Source: Primula veris (lineage: Eukaryota; Streptophyta; Magnoliopsida; Ericales; Primulaceae). Taken from it: a stretch of DNA of 64,000 bases. The stretch spans positions 9,927,501 through 9,991,500 of the forward strand of contig OY821741.1 in NCBI GenBank assembly GCA_963682055.1, given 5' to 3'. Both the position numbers and the translations under genes were made by a program. The notes under the pieces are model-generated. The model was not told the origin of the DNA. It made no database searches and was given only the letters and a program-made list of their open reading frames with translations. Within the stretch, counting starts at the first letter, position 1; each line of letters opens with the position of its first letter. Positions 47,547 to 57,137 of this stretch are shown piece by piece.

Positions 47547-48119
47547 ATGGTGGTCTGGTCCCGACCAAGTGGTAATGTAGGTGAGCGGTTAGGTAACCCT
47601 GAGAGTCCTAGTTCTTCGCTTATTGCTGAACTTAATTCGGCTCGTCGTGAGATTAAGGAGTTAACAGCTCATACCGTGGGCTTATCTAGTCGGTTACACG
47701 ATTTGGGTGAGAAATTCAGCAAGAGAACAGCTCGTTATTCTGTAAATACGGAAAAGGCCAAAGAGCTTCTTGGTGCACTTCGTCGGTCACGGGATGAGGC
47801 CCGAGGCCGGGTAACGAGCTTGAACTTGGTGTTGGGGGCCGTTTATGAAGATGCAGACTTGTTATTATCCTTTGTCAAAGCATATTGGGCCCGAACTCGT
47901 GCATTAGAGGTGTATGAATACGTGAAAGGTACTCGTGGCGTTACCCGAGCGGAGTATATGGTCGATGCTATGGCTGGAGTAACTGAGACCACGGCTTCCT
48001 TGAACCGTTTGGAAGCTTCTGTGAGGGGTCGTTTAGGGACGCAAATAGTCTCGCTGCGAGACATTCATTTTGCTGACTCTGTAGAGACATCGGCTTCTGT
48101 TGAGGGATTATCTGACTGA
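47547..48119 (+). CDS. Cassette gene 7: coiled-coil protein (190 aa)
   Basis: The intact frame starts MVVWSRPSGNVGERLGNPES. The body is Arg/Glu/Ala-rich and helical (LIAELNSARREIKELTAH, KAKELLGALRRSRDEARG, DADLLLSFVKAYWARTRAL) with no known domain. It may end at the TGA at 48117 or be spliced near 48081-48093 to the next exon at 48252, because that exon lacks a start codon and lies in phase 0. The available donor sites (TCT|GTAGAG, TCT|GTTGAG) are weak, so both models remain open. Confidence 0.6.
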   Translation: MVVWSRPSGNVGERLGNPESPSSSLIAELNSARREIKELTAHTVGLSSRLHDLGEKFSKRTARYSVNTEKAKELLGALRRSRDEARGRVTSLNLVLGAVYEDADLLLSFVKAYWARTRALEVYEYVKGTRGVTRAEYMVDAMAGVTETTASLNRLEASVRGRLGTQIVSLRDIHFADSVETSASVEGLSD

Positions 48120-48166
48120 CTTAGATTAATAGTAACTTGTATTTTGACTTGTCTCGTGCAATATTG

Positions 48167-48174
48167 TATAAAAA
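48167..48174 (+). promoter_or_regulatory. TATA-like box before cassette gene 8
   Basis: ATTGTATAAAAATAG lies 85 bp before the acceptor-like TTTGTATAG. It would make gene 8 a separate unit, but no in-frame ATG follows it. Confidence 0.3.
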
Positions 48175-48251
48175 TAGTCTTTATTTCGATATGCTCTTTC
48201 TCTTTTTGGACGAATATTCATGTCTTCTCTCCCCTTCTTATGTTTGTATAG

Positions 48252-48899
48252 GCATCTGCTACTTTGTCACACCAGGCTGGTTCTCCGGCCCTTAATAATC
48301 CGGGGACAAGACCTACTGGTGCTGCCCGGGAAGAGGCCTCATCTGGTGTGGCAGAGGAAGTACATGCCAGTTGGTTCTATATTGATTTGAGGGGCAAGAA
48401 CGACAAACTGCATGCTCGGTGTGCCCGACTTAAGGAAAAGTTAAAAAAGCAAGCGGCGTCTTTCCGTGATTATGCACGACGCGCCGAGCATGTTGTTAAG
48501 GTTCAGGAGCGCCGTTTAGATCGATATTGGTGTTTGAAGGGCAATTACTTTGGCAAATTAAGGTCGCTAGTATCTCGTGCAAACGTATTGATGAAGCATT
48601 TCCGTGCCGTGAGCACTCATAATGATGCTTCAGCGGCCATGTTTGAAGCTCGTCGGTTATCCTACGACGAGGCTCGCTGTAAGGAGGCGTCCGATGCTCA
48701 CGAATTAGCCAAAGCAGCAGAGTTCTTGGCTCGACTGGAGGTGATAAGATGTGTTGGTGCTAATACGACCAACTTTGATTCCCTTATATCTGAAGAGCGT
48801 TTTGAGGGTGATGATACCGATGAGGATACGGTGACGGATGACGAAGTGGTTGTGCTTGGTCAATTACCGTCGTGCTCCTCATCTAGTAGCTCTTCGTAG
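48252..48899 (+). CDS. Cassette gene 8 or last exon of gene 7: acidic, polyserine-tailed coiled-coil protein
   Basis: A 215-codon open stretch follows an acceptor-like TTTGTATAG. In this frame a TAG directly precedes 48252 and no ATG occurs near the beginning, so it is best read as a 3' exon. The middle is basic and helical (LHARCARLKEKLKKQAAS, FRDYARRAEHVVKVQERRLD). The end is acidic (GDDTDEDTVTDDE) and closes with a run of Ser after LPSC. Basic body and acidic/Ser tail suggest a binding protein with a disordered tail, but there is no recognised domain. Its stop lies about 220 bp before the 73-bp tandem array. Confidence 0.55.
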   Translation, partial: ASATLSHQAGSPALNNPGTRPTGAAREEASSGVAEEVHASWFYIDLRGKNDKLHARCARLKEKLKKQAASFRDYARRAEHVVKVQERRLDRYWCLKGNYFGKLRSLVSRANVLMKHFRAVSTHNDASAAMFEARRLSYDEARCKEASDAHELAKAAEFLARLEVIRCVGANTTNFDSLISEERFEGDDTDEDTVTDDEVVVLGQLPSCSSSSSSS

Positions 48900-49121
48900 C
48901 CTAGTTTCGTCTTTAGTTTTCGACTATTGTTGTCTCCGTAAGGCGGGCTATTGATCATTTGCTTCATTTGTATACATTGGATTTTTTCTCTTATTTCTGT
49001 ACCAGTTTTTCCTTGCAATTTTTCTTCTTAAGCATTGCTTATGCCTCCGTCCTGCGGGCTTGAATTACTTTAGCGTCTTGTGTTACCTGCATTTAGTTTT
49101 GCTACCTTTTTTGTTTGTAAA

Positions 49122-49690
49122 AGATGCCTCCGGTTCGTTGGAGGACTTGTTTGTTCCTAGGCACTTTCTTAGACATGCCGTTTAGGAATCTTTTAGATGC
49201 CTCCGGTACGTTGGAGGACTTGTTTGTTCCTAGGCACTTTCTTAGACATGCCGTTTTGGAATCTTTTAGATGCCTCCGGTACGTTGGAGGACTTGTTTGT
49301 TCCTAGGCACTTTCTTAGACATGCCGTTTTGGAATCTTTTAGATGCCTCCGGTACGTTGGAGGACTTGTTTGTTCCTAGGCACTTTCTTAGACATGCCGT
49401 TTTGGAATTTTTTAGATGCCTCCAGTACGTTGGAGGACTTTCGTATTCCTAGGCACTTTCTTAGACATGCCATGTTGGGAAGTTCTTAGTATTCCTAGGC
49501 ACCTTCTTAGACATGCCATGTTGAGAATTTCTTAGTATTCCTAGGCACTTACTTAGACATGCCATGTTGAGAATTTTTTATATGACTCCGGTACGTTGGA
49601 TGACTTGTTTGTTCCTAGGCACTTTCTTAGACATGCCATGTTGGGAATCTTTTATATGCCTCCGGTACGTTGGAGGACTTGTTAGACAGC
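49122..49690. repeat. 73-bp tandem array between the convergent gene blocks of the Tat element
   Basis: Units begin AGATGCCTCCGGTACGTTGG and contain TTCCTAGGCACTTTCTTAGA, then CATGCC. Four units at 49122, 49195, 49268 and 49341 are nearly identical; later units are shortened or diverged, giving about eight in all. The array lies between the ends of pol (minus strand) and the antisense cassette (plus strand). Tat elements are known to carry variable tandem repeats downstream of pol that can seed genomic satellites. The overlapping 60-codon open frames here are by-products of the periodicity. Confidence 0.95.
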
Positions 49691-49770
49691 ATAACAAAAC
49701 ATTTCATTTATTCAGATAAAATTTTGTTACAAAAGGAGAGGTAAAATATTACCTGTAATGTTAGACTAGT

Positions 49771-50703
49771 TTACACGTAGTACTTCTTGAGATTAGCTAC
49801 ATTCCAAGAATTTTTCTCTCCCCTGCTATTGTCGAACAGAACGCTTTTGAACTTATAGGACACCGGGTTTGTTCTTTTGACGATTTCGTATGGGCCTTCC
49901 CAGGTGGGGCTCAGTTTGCCATGTATCTCGTTTCTGGTATAGACCGTTACTCGTCGGAGCACCAGTTCTCCTACCATGAATTCCTTGGACCCTTTCACCC
50001 TCTTGTCATAAGTTTGCTTGACGCTTTGTTGGTATTTTGCTAGGGTAAGGGCTGCTATCTCTCTTTTTTCATCCAACATGTCCAGTTCTTCCCTCAGTCT
50101 TGCTTCATTGTTCCCTTGTTCGACTAGGGATGTTCGGAGTGTGGGTAGGCCGATTTCCGTTGGTATGATGGCCTCTACGCTGTATGCTAGGCTGAAAGTG
50201 GTTTCCTTTGTGCCCATTTTGGGTGTTGTTCGGCAGGACCATAAAACGTTGAGTAGCCTCTCTGGCCATCTCCCCTTTGCTTGTTCTAGGGTCATCTTGA
50301 TACCATCCAGGATAGTTCGGTTTGATACCTCGGCTTGGCCGTTACCCTGTGGGTATGTTGGCGTCGAATATAACTTCCGGATACCTAGTTCTTCGTACCA
50401 AAGCTGTAGCTTGGCGTCTTTGAACTGGGTTCCGTTGTCGGCGACAATGGTGTATGGTATGCCGAACCTGGTGATGATATGCTCCCAAATGAACTGTTTG
50501 ACATTGCTGGATTTAATTTCTTGGAGAGGTTTAGCCTCGACCCATTTGGTGAAGTAATCCGTCGCTACGATCAAATATTCAATGCTGCCGGGTGCTTTGG
50601 GAAGCTTCCCGACTATATCAATTGCCCATTGTGCTGACACCGGGGTCAACATAGACGATGGAAGCCGAGGTATTTTGGCGAATCGTTGGCACTTGTCGCA
50701 TTT
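49771..50703 (-). pseudogene. pol: pol part 3: integrase catalytic core
   Basis: In the same frame as part 2, beyond its TAA, KCDKCQRF completes the HHCC zinc finger. The core then shows the DDE triad, with Asp at 50617-50619 (AIDIVG), Asp in ADNGTQF 60 residues later, and Glu in GQAEVSNRT 36 residues after that, the classic D,D35E spacing. A GPYEIVKRTNPVSYKF stretch near the C-terminus is the GPY/F-type module. The core itself has no stop. It ends about 90 bp from the 73-bp tandem array, tail-to-tail with the antisense cassette. Confidence 0.92.
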
Positions 50704-52084
50704 TTAGACGTACGCGTCGGTGTCTCGCTTGATATAGGGCCACCAATATCCCTGTGTGATTGTCTTATTAGCGAGGGACCGTCCTTTGATGTGTTCTCTG
50801 CATGATCCTTCATGGATCTCTTCCAAGACTTGATGTTGCTTCTCGGTGCGGACGCACAAAAGGTGGGGTCCTCGGTAACTTGACTTATATAGTTTGTCCT
50901 CCTCGGATAACCAGAACCTAGGAGCCTTTCTTGTGATCTTCAGAGCTTTTATTTTATCTGCCAGGAGCGTCCCGTTCCGCAGATAATGGATCATCTCTTC
51001 TATCCATCCTAGCTCGTACTGTATTGATGTTACTCGGTCTACCCTTCTGGTGATGCTTGGTGTTTCCAAAAGTTCCACTGTGATTGACCGAGTGTCTGCC
51101 AATGTGAGTGTCGAGGCTAGGGTTGCCAATGCGTCGGCATGTGCATTTTCGGTGCTATTGATTCGTATTAATTCGCACTGCTCGAATGTGGCCATTAAGC
51201 TTTGGACTTTTTCTTGGTAGAGGATCATTCGGTCGTCTTTGGCTTGGTATTCACTGATGGCTTGATTGACGATCAGCATGGAATCGGAGCTAGCGGTTAA
51301 GTGGGAGCATCCGAGGGACCGCACAATGAGCATTCCATTGATCATAGCTTCGTATTTGGCCTCATTGTTAGTGGTGCGGAAGCCCAGTTTTATGCTCTTT
51401 TCTATGATGGCTCCCTCACTAGATTTGAGGACGATTCCTGCTCCCGATCCGTCCTTGGTTGCCGATCCATCGACGTGTATTTGCCAATGTGAGTGCGGTG
51501 ATATGGTCATTGGCTCGTCATATCCTTCGGTGAATTCTGCTACGAAGTCGGCCAAGACTTGTCCCTTAATGGCATGTCGGGGTGAGAATTCGATATGAAA
51601 TTGGGATAACTCGACCCCCCATGCTGCAACCCGACCGCTTATGTTTGTCTGTCGAAGGGATTCCTTGATGTGGAATTTCGTATAAACTTGGACCTGGTGA
51701 GCGATGAAGTAGTGTGGCAGCTTTCTGGTAGCAACGACCAATGCCAAGCACAACTTTTCCAACGGTAAGTAGTGCGTTTCGGCTTCAACCAGAGTTTTGC
51801 TGACGAAGTAGATTGGGAATTGTTCTCGACCTTTCTCTCTTAGGATGACTGCGCTCACAGCTATTGTGGAAACTGCTAAGTAACATGCCAGAATATCTCC
51901 TCTATTCGGCCTTACTAGCAGTGGCAGCGTCCTTAGATACTCCTTGAGGTTGTTGAATGAAGCTACGCACGCCGGGTCCCACACGAATTTTTTTATCTTT
52001 TTTGAGTGATTCAAAAAACGGTCGTCCCTTATCGGTGGATCGACTGATGAATCTACTCAATGCGGCCATCATTCCCGTGAGCTC
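50704..52084 (-). pseudogene. pol: pol part 2: RNase H, second (archaeal-like) RNase H, integrase zinc finger
   Basis: Just after the TAG, the frame passes through SRFISRSTDKGRPFFESL and then shifts by one base in the A-rich run at about 51990-52005, after which SKKIKKFVWDPACVASF follows in another frame. The gypsy-type RNase H (LACYLAVSTIAVSAVILRE, LPLEKLCLALVVATRKL) is followed by a second, complete RNase H: HVDGSATKDGSGAG, NNEAKYEA, SSDSMLIV and HADALATLA, giving the D-E-D-D set. This duplicate domain marks the Tat lineage. The end holds the first half of the integrase HHCC finger (HEGSCREH). A TAA at 50704-50706 breaks the frame just before KCDKC. Confidence 0.92.
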
Positions 52085-53632
52085 CTACACCTGCTTCTTG
52101 TTTTTGGGTGCTGCTAGGTTTTGTAGAGCTGTTATCTGGTCGGTATTGGCTTCTATTCCTCGCTGGCTGACCATATGTCCCAGAAACTTTCCCTTGCTGA
52201 TGCCGAACGCGCACTTGGTTGCGTTGAGCTTCAGTTTGTGCTCGCCCAATGTTTGGAAAACTTCTTTGATGTCGTGGAGGTGGGATGTAGCCCTTTCGCT
52301 TTTGACGACCATGTCGTCTATGTATACCTCCATTGTCTTCCCTATATGCTTCTGGCATACATTCATTATCATCCTTTGGTATGTTGCCCCCGCATTGCGT
52401 AGGCCGAATGGCATTACCGTATAGCAATAGTTTCCCAAAGGTGATATAAACGAGGTCTTTTCTTGATCCTCGTAGGCAAGTGGGATTTGGTGGTATCCCG
52501 AGTATGCATCAAGGAAGATCATCCATTCTGCTCCCGCTATTGCGTCCACACCCCGATCAATCCTCGAAAGGGGAAATGGGTCCCTTGAGCAGGCCTTGTT
52601 CAGATTGGTGAAGTCTATACAGACTCTTTCCTTCCCGTTCTTCTTTGGGACAACGACCGGATTAGATAGCCACTTCGAGTAGAACACCTCCCTTATAGCC
52701 CCAGCCTCCAACAGCTTACGGACTTCCATTATTATAGCCGCTCTGTGTTGGACAGATATTTTTCTACTCCTCTGAGCGATTGGCTTATACTCGGCGTTAA
52801 CACTGAGGTGGTGGCATGCTATCCTCGGGTCTAGGCCGGGCATGTCTTTGGGGCTCCAAGCGAATTTATCGATGTTATGGAAAAGGAAAGTTTCTAGCTC
52901 CTTGGATTCCTCTTCGGGAAGGTTATCGCCAATGAGGAAGTAGTATTTCTCATCCATTTCTGGGATACACACTTTCCGGAGCTTTTCTCCTACTTGTGCC
53001 TCGACAACCTTCTCGGCTCTGGCTATTTGGTCGATCAGCTTTTTCGTGTTGGTGGGTTGTTCGACGACGACCAGGTGTCTTTTGAGAGCGGCGGTTATGT
53101 GTTCACAGCGTCGTGAGTCCTCTTGACATCCCCGGGCTATCTCGATCTCCCCCCGACCATTTGGGAACTTCACTTTCTGATGGTATGTCGAGGGAATGGC
53201 CCGCATGGCATGCAGCCATGATCGGCCCAAGATTGCATTGTGGCCGAAGTTGTCGTTGACCACCAAAAATTCTACGGGAACTGATACGGATCCTGTTGTA
53301 ACCCTTAAGATGATCTTTCCCAAAGGTTTAGTCGTCTCTGAGATGAATCCTATTAGAGTGACATCGGTGGGCTGTAGATCTTGCAGCTTGAGCTCTATCT
53401 TGTCGAAGAGCTTTTTATACATGATGTCGCAAGAAGCCCCCTGGTCGACGAGCACTCTACTGACCGTGCCAATGCCGATTTGGACATGGAGGTTAATGGC
53501 GTCCCCGTGGGGGTATATGACTTCTTCCTCGTCATGATCCGAGAAGGAAATTGGAGGGTGTCGCTGTGGTATGCATTGTCGCTTAGAGGTCGACGCTTGT
53601 GACGCCTTGGCTACGTGCCCAAAGTGCGCCAG
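52085..53632 (-). pseudogene. pol: pol part 1: protease and reverse transcriptase
   Basis: The frame continues from gag without a shift. The protease active-site region reads LVDQGASCDIMY near 53430-53455, with the catalytic Asp kept in a D-x-G-A-S form as in other Tat elements. The reverse transcriptase follows with VCIDFTNLNKACSRDPFPLS, FLDAYSGYHQIPL, MPFGLRNAGATYQ and the catalytic YIDDM at 52311-52325. A TAG at 52085-52087 interrupts the frame in the conserved stretch VxELTGMMAALSRF, where other elements have Gln, so CAG-to-TAG is likely. All catalytic residues that I can see are intact. Confidence 0.92.
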
Positions 53633-55729
53633 TTACCGTTGTTGTGATTGATCCCCTCCCGTGGTCTTGGGTCGTGACAGATGCACGACGTTGATCGTTT
53701 TGCCTTGTCGGTTGTCGGTTCCTTCGATGGCTAGCTGCTTGCCTTTGTTCCCAGCGCCTTTGATGAATTTGTTGAGGTAGCCGGCGTCACCCCATAAGTT
53801 CATTTTCCATCGTAGATGTCGGCAGTGTTCGGTGAGGTGGTCGTGGTCCTCGTGATAGGCGCAGAAGAGCTTGGAGTTTCTTAGATTAGGGGGGGAAGAA
53901 AAAGGGTCTGGTCGGGAATACCAACTTTCTTTGCATATATCCTTCAGGATATCTTCGGCAGACAGGTTGAAAGTGTATCGCAGCTCGACTGGTTCAAAGT
54001 TCCCCTGTCGTTCCCTTCCCTGGAAGCGATCTTGGTGTGGCGACTTGATTGTCGTGGGGTATGTGAGCTGGAGTGGTTTACGCTCGGGTCCTCGGGGTCG
54101 CTCTACCCTACTATGGACCTCGGGACCTTTGTCCCATCTGGTCGGTATGACTGCTTCCCCCTGATTGTTCTTTGCCTTCTTGCGGTCCATCTGTGCTTCT
54201 CGGACCGACTCTCTTCTTGGTAGAGCTCAGTTGAGGAGTCGCAATTCCTCATTTTTATCAGTGAGGTGGGTGCAATAGGCCAGAAGAGTGTCAGTGGTCG
54301 GGAAGCTCTTACCTATGAACTTCATTCTCGCCCAATAGCCACTGGGGATGGAGTTTATGAAGTTTTGGATGATGATGTTGTTGGCATACTGCGGAATCTG
54401 GTTCGCCACGTCTATGAAGCGTATGCAATAGTCGTTTAGCCTTTCATTTGGCAGCATTGCTATTTTCAGAAGGGTCTCAATGGTAACCTTCTTCTTCCGA
54501 TGAGCAGCATATCGGGTAGAGTATGCTCGGAGGAGCTCCGTCCAGCTTCCTATGGAACCCCGTTGTAGGTTATGATACCACGTCGATGCTTCTTGGCCCA
54601 AGTTGTTCTTGAAAAATTTGCACATCGGTGCGGTGTCATCGCTCCATAGCTCCATCCTGGTCTTATAGTGCCTCAGATGGTCTATTGGGCAGCTTTTCCC
54701 GTCATAGAGTTTGAATTCGAGGATGACAAACCCCACTGGATTTCGGTACCATGTTACCTGCTCGGTACACGGTGTCTCTTGGCATACGTCCCAAGCTTGT
54801 TGGAATGCTTCATCCTGTGTTTGGTATTGGGGGGTGTACCCTCCCCCATAGTTGGGTGGTGGGTGGTATTCGACCAGGACCCTGTTGTCGGTGTTTCTCC
54901 CTTTGTACGGGTTTGTGTCGAGGACATGGCCCGTACGAGTGTTCTAGTGGACGGACGTTGGCGGGATTGTTATTGGGACATTGCCCCTTTGCTGGGGTCT
55001 TCTTGTATCTTGTTGTCGGCCTCCCACTTCCATGGCGGCCCTATAGGCGGAATCTTCCATGTCTTGTCGTGGGTTCTTATGTGCATTGGCGGTTTGGCTC
55101 GGTGGTATTGTAATGCCTGCTGCTGCCATGGCCGACATGCATGCTGCCAGCTGAGCTTGAAGCTGGGCATTGTAGCTTTGATCGGTCCTTGCCAATGCAA
55201 CCCCGGTCCCTCCTTGAGGAACAATGGGTTGGAATTCCACCGTGGACGGCGTAATTATCCGCGGTGGGATGATTGATGGCTGGGTAGGGTGTTCAGGTGC
55301 TCGGTCCTTGGGCATGCCGTATCTGTAGTGGTCTTCGTTTGTTGGAAAACGAACCCGATGGGAACTGGAGTTGGCCGAGGCTGTTGGCAGATGGACCCTT
55401 GAGCTTGGTCCTGTGTTTGTTGCGTGAATATCGTTGTTTAGGCGGCGACGTCCGGGTATGCGTCTTCTTGCGCGCCTTACCTCGGACAACGCTCGTTCCT
55501 CCTCCGAGTCCATAGGGTTTTCGTCGATGAGCCCATCGATTTGGAGAGGTTGGTCGGTTGGTTGATCTGTTTGGATGTTAGAGATGGTCGGTCTAGTGCC
55601 GGCCTGGAGTGCCTCGTATCGGTCGCGGATGGCGAGGAGTTCCGCTAACTCGTCTTGGTGGATGGGGACTTCCTGGTTAGTTGTTGTGCCTACTTCCTCG
55701 GGACGGTTTTCTTCATTTTTGTTTGCCAT
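53633..55729 (-). pseudogene. gag: gag of Tat element, two internal stops
   Basis: One reading frame runs from the ATG at 55729, about 75 bp past the primer site, to a TAA at 53633, nearly 700 codons. It is interrupted by TAG at 54944-54946 and TGA at 54227-54229. The N-terminal part is low-complexity and charged. From about 54740 down comes a capsid-like retrotransposon gag domain (KLYDGKSCPIDHLRHYKTRM, then W.HNL...SW.EL...Y). A C-terminal zinc-knuckle-like motif CAYHEDHDHLTEHC follows near 53870. Gag forms the virus-like particle that packages element RNA. Both internal stops fit CAG-to-TAG and CGA-to-TGA changes. The terminal TAA separates gag from protease in the same frame and could be a natural gag/pol boundary or a further mutation. 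Confidence 0.9.
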
Positions 55730-55788
55730 TGTTGCTCGTTTGGTAGAGTATGGGTATTCGACTTAGAAACTAGTTAGAAACTAGATGA

Positions 55789-55806
55789 TTCCCGGAGACG
55801 GCGCCA
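55789..55806 (-). other. Primer binding site, tRNA-Asp type
   Basis: Two bases inside the 5' LTR the minus strand reads TGGCGCCGTCTCCGGGAA. This matches the complement of the plant tRNA-Asp 3' end (TGGCGCCGTTGCCGGGGA) except at a few positions. This primer is typical of the Tat/Athila group. Confidence 0.85.
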
Positions 55807-55808
55807 TT

Positions 55809-56379
55809 TGATAAAGCCATAACTTTATTCGGTGGCGTTAGGCTTTTCAACGATAATATAATGTAAAAGAGAATAAATATTGAACACTTCTTTGATCTTT
55901 ATTATTGCTCGGTGATTGTAATTGCTCGGATTACAATTTCTTATTGCACTTATGCTCGGTGTTACAACTTGCTCTTAATCTTGGTTTTTCTTTGTCTTCG
56001 GCGGTCGGTCTTTAGTCTTGCTCGGTTTGCTTTCTAGTGTGATAAGCTCTGGCAAGTTTTTCTCTTTTCTCTTCTTCTCTCTATATTTTTTAGATAGATT
56101 TTCTGGTCTTTGTTTTAGTGAGTGTACTTGGCTATTTATAGGCAAATGTGCCTCATAGGATGCTGACAAATGTCTCCATCTCATGCGTCACCTCATGGGC
56201 TTTTCCTCTGTGAGCCTTTACTAACTGGGCTAAGACTTTTATAGATAATGGTCTGTTAGGAAAGCACTTTTAGACCATGGGTACACTCTAATAATGTGTG
56301 GGTCGATTCATACCCAAATAGACATATTCGGGTCTAATTTTTGTATTCTCTATTCGGGTCTAATTTTTGTGTTCTATCA
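55809..56379 (-). repeat. 5' LTR of Tat element (571 bp)
   Basis: It is the partner of 39424-39989. Compared with that copy it lacks about 22 bp after TTAGACCATGG and has a 27-bp duplication of TATTCGGGTCTAATTTTTGT near its outer end. Confidence 0.95.
56133..56140 (-). promoter_or_regulatory. TATA box in 5' LTR
   Basis: The minus strand reads CCTATAAATAGCC, a strong plant TATA box about 400 bp upstream of the gag start. The 3' LTR has the same motif at 39748-39755. Confidence 0.7.
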
Positions 56380-56384
56380 CTATA
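56380..56384. other. Target-site duplication CTATA, right
   Basis: Five bases identical to those at 39419-39423, confirming that the two LTRs belong to one insertion. Confidence 0.9.
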
Positions 56385-56662
56385 TTTTTCTTAGTTTGTG
56401 TTACCCTATCTCAAGATGAAGGTATATCAAGTACTATTTATTAAACAAACAAATCGAATCTTACCAACTTTGTTTTATGATATAATTACTTCATTGTACA
56501 TTGATTGTATACGGTAATAGTGTGGGAATAATTTGAAGTTTGTGTATTTTCAATCGGTCTCTTCATCATGTTTGAAAAAATAAAATTTTATAATATTGCT
56601 TCATTGTATTTGTACCAAAAAATATCGCTTAACTATAATATTTAACAATCTTTGGATACACC
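56385..56662. other. Spacer between Tat and CACTA elements
   Basis: About 280 bp of AT-rich DNA with no recognisable feature separates two complete transposons. Confidence 0.5.
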
Positions 56663-56689
56663 CACTACAAGAAAACAGCCAAATAACAA

Positions 56690-57060
56690 CTGAATAATCA
56701 GTAGATAAATAATAAAGTCAGTTGGTAAACTCAGTTTACCAACTGATCTGCCATCTGTATATTCGGTTGGGAAAAGGCTAGTTGCTAACATTTTACCAAC
56801 TGAATTATGTGTCAGTTGGTAATTTACCAACTGAATGGTATATCAGTTGCTATTTACCAACTGATTGTGTCAGTTAGTAAATAGCAACTGATTGTGTCAG
56901 TTAGTAAATAGCAACTGATTGTGTCAGTTAGCAAATAACAACTGAAATTTCAGTTAGCAAATAACAACTGAAATATCAGTTAGCAGATAGCAACTGAAAT
57001 TTCAGTTAATAAATAGCAACTGAAATTTCAGTTAGTAAATAGCAACTGAAATTTCAGTAT
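56690..57060. repeat. Left subterminal repeats of CACTA element
   Basis: A dozen or more copies of CAGTTAG(T/C)AAATAGCAACTGA-type motifs occur at roughly 20-30 bp spacing. Matching motifs appear at the right end, 60140-60540. Confidence 0.85.
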
Positions 57061-57100
57061 AGTTAGAAATTAGTACATATATATATATACTAATCGACTA

Positions 57101-57137
<37 letters not shown>

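Larger units (their letters stand above)
39424..56379 (-). mobile_element. Tat-lineage Ty3/gypsy retrotransposon with antisense gene cassette, 16.96 kb
   Basis: LTRs lie at both ends, with TGATA...TATCA termini and perfect CTATA duplications (39419-39423, 56380-56384). gag-pol lies on the minus strand, so the right LTR is the 5' LTR. Domain order is gag, protease, reverse transcriptase, RNase H, a second archaeal-like RNase H, then integrase, the arrangement diagnostic of Tat elements. The primer site is tRNA-Asp-like. Between pol and the 3' LTR lie 8.7 kb of genes on the opposite strand. gag-pol has five nonsense changes and one frameshift. By eye the LTRs differ at about 18 positions over some 545 aligned bases, which indicates a fairly young insertion. 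No other TE is nested inside. Confidence 0.95.

Noticed and set aside
49124..49452. Three 60-codon open frames in the 73-bp array, and the regular spacing as a possible CRISPR-like array
   Set aside because: The frames overlap and repeat because the DNA is a tandem repeat. There are no unique spacers between units, and the setting is a plant retrotransposon.
50018..50557. 179-codon + strand open frame opposite integrase
   Set aside because: It is antisense to the conserved integrase core (DDE motifs on the minus strand), so it is a shadow despite its length. The true antisense cassette ends at 48899.
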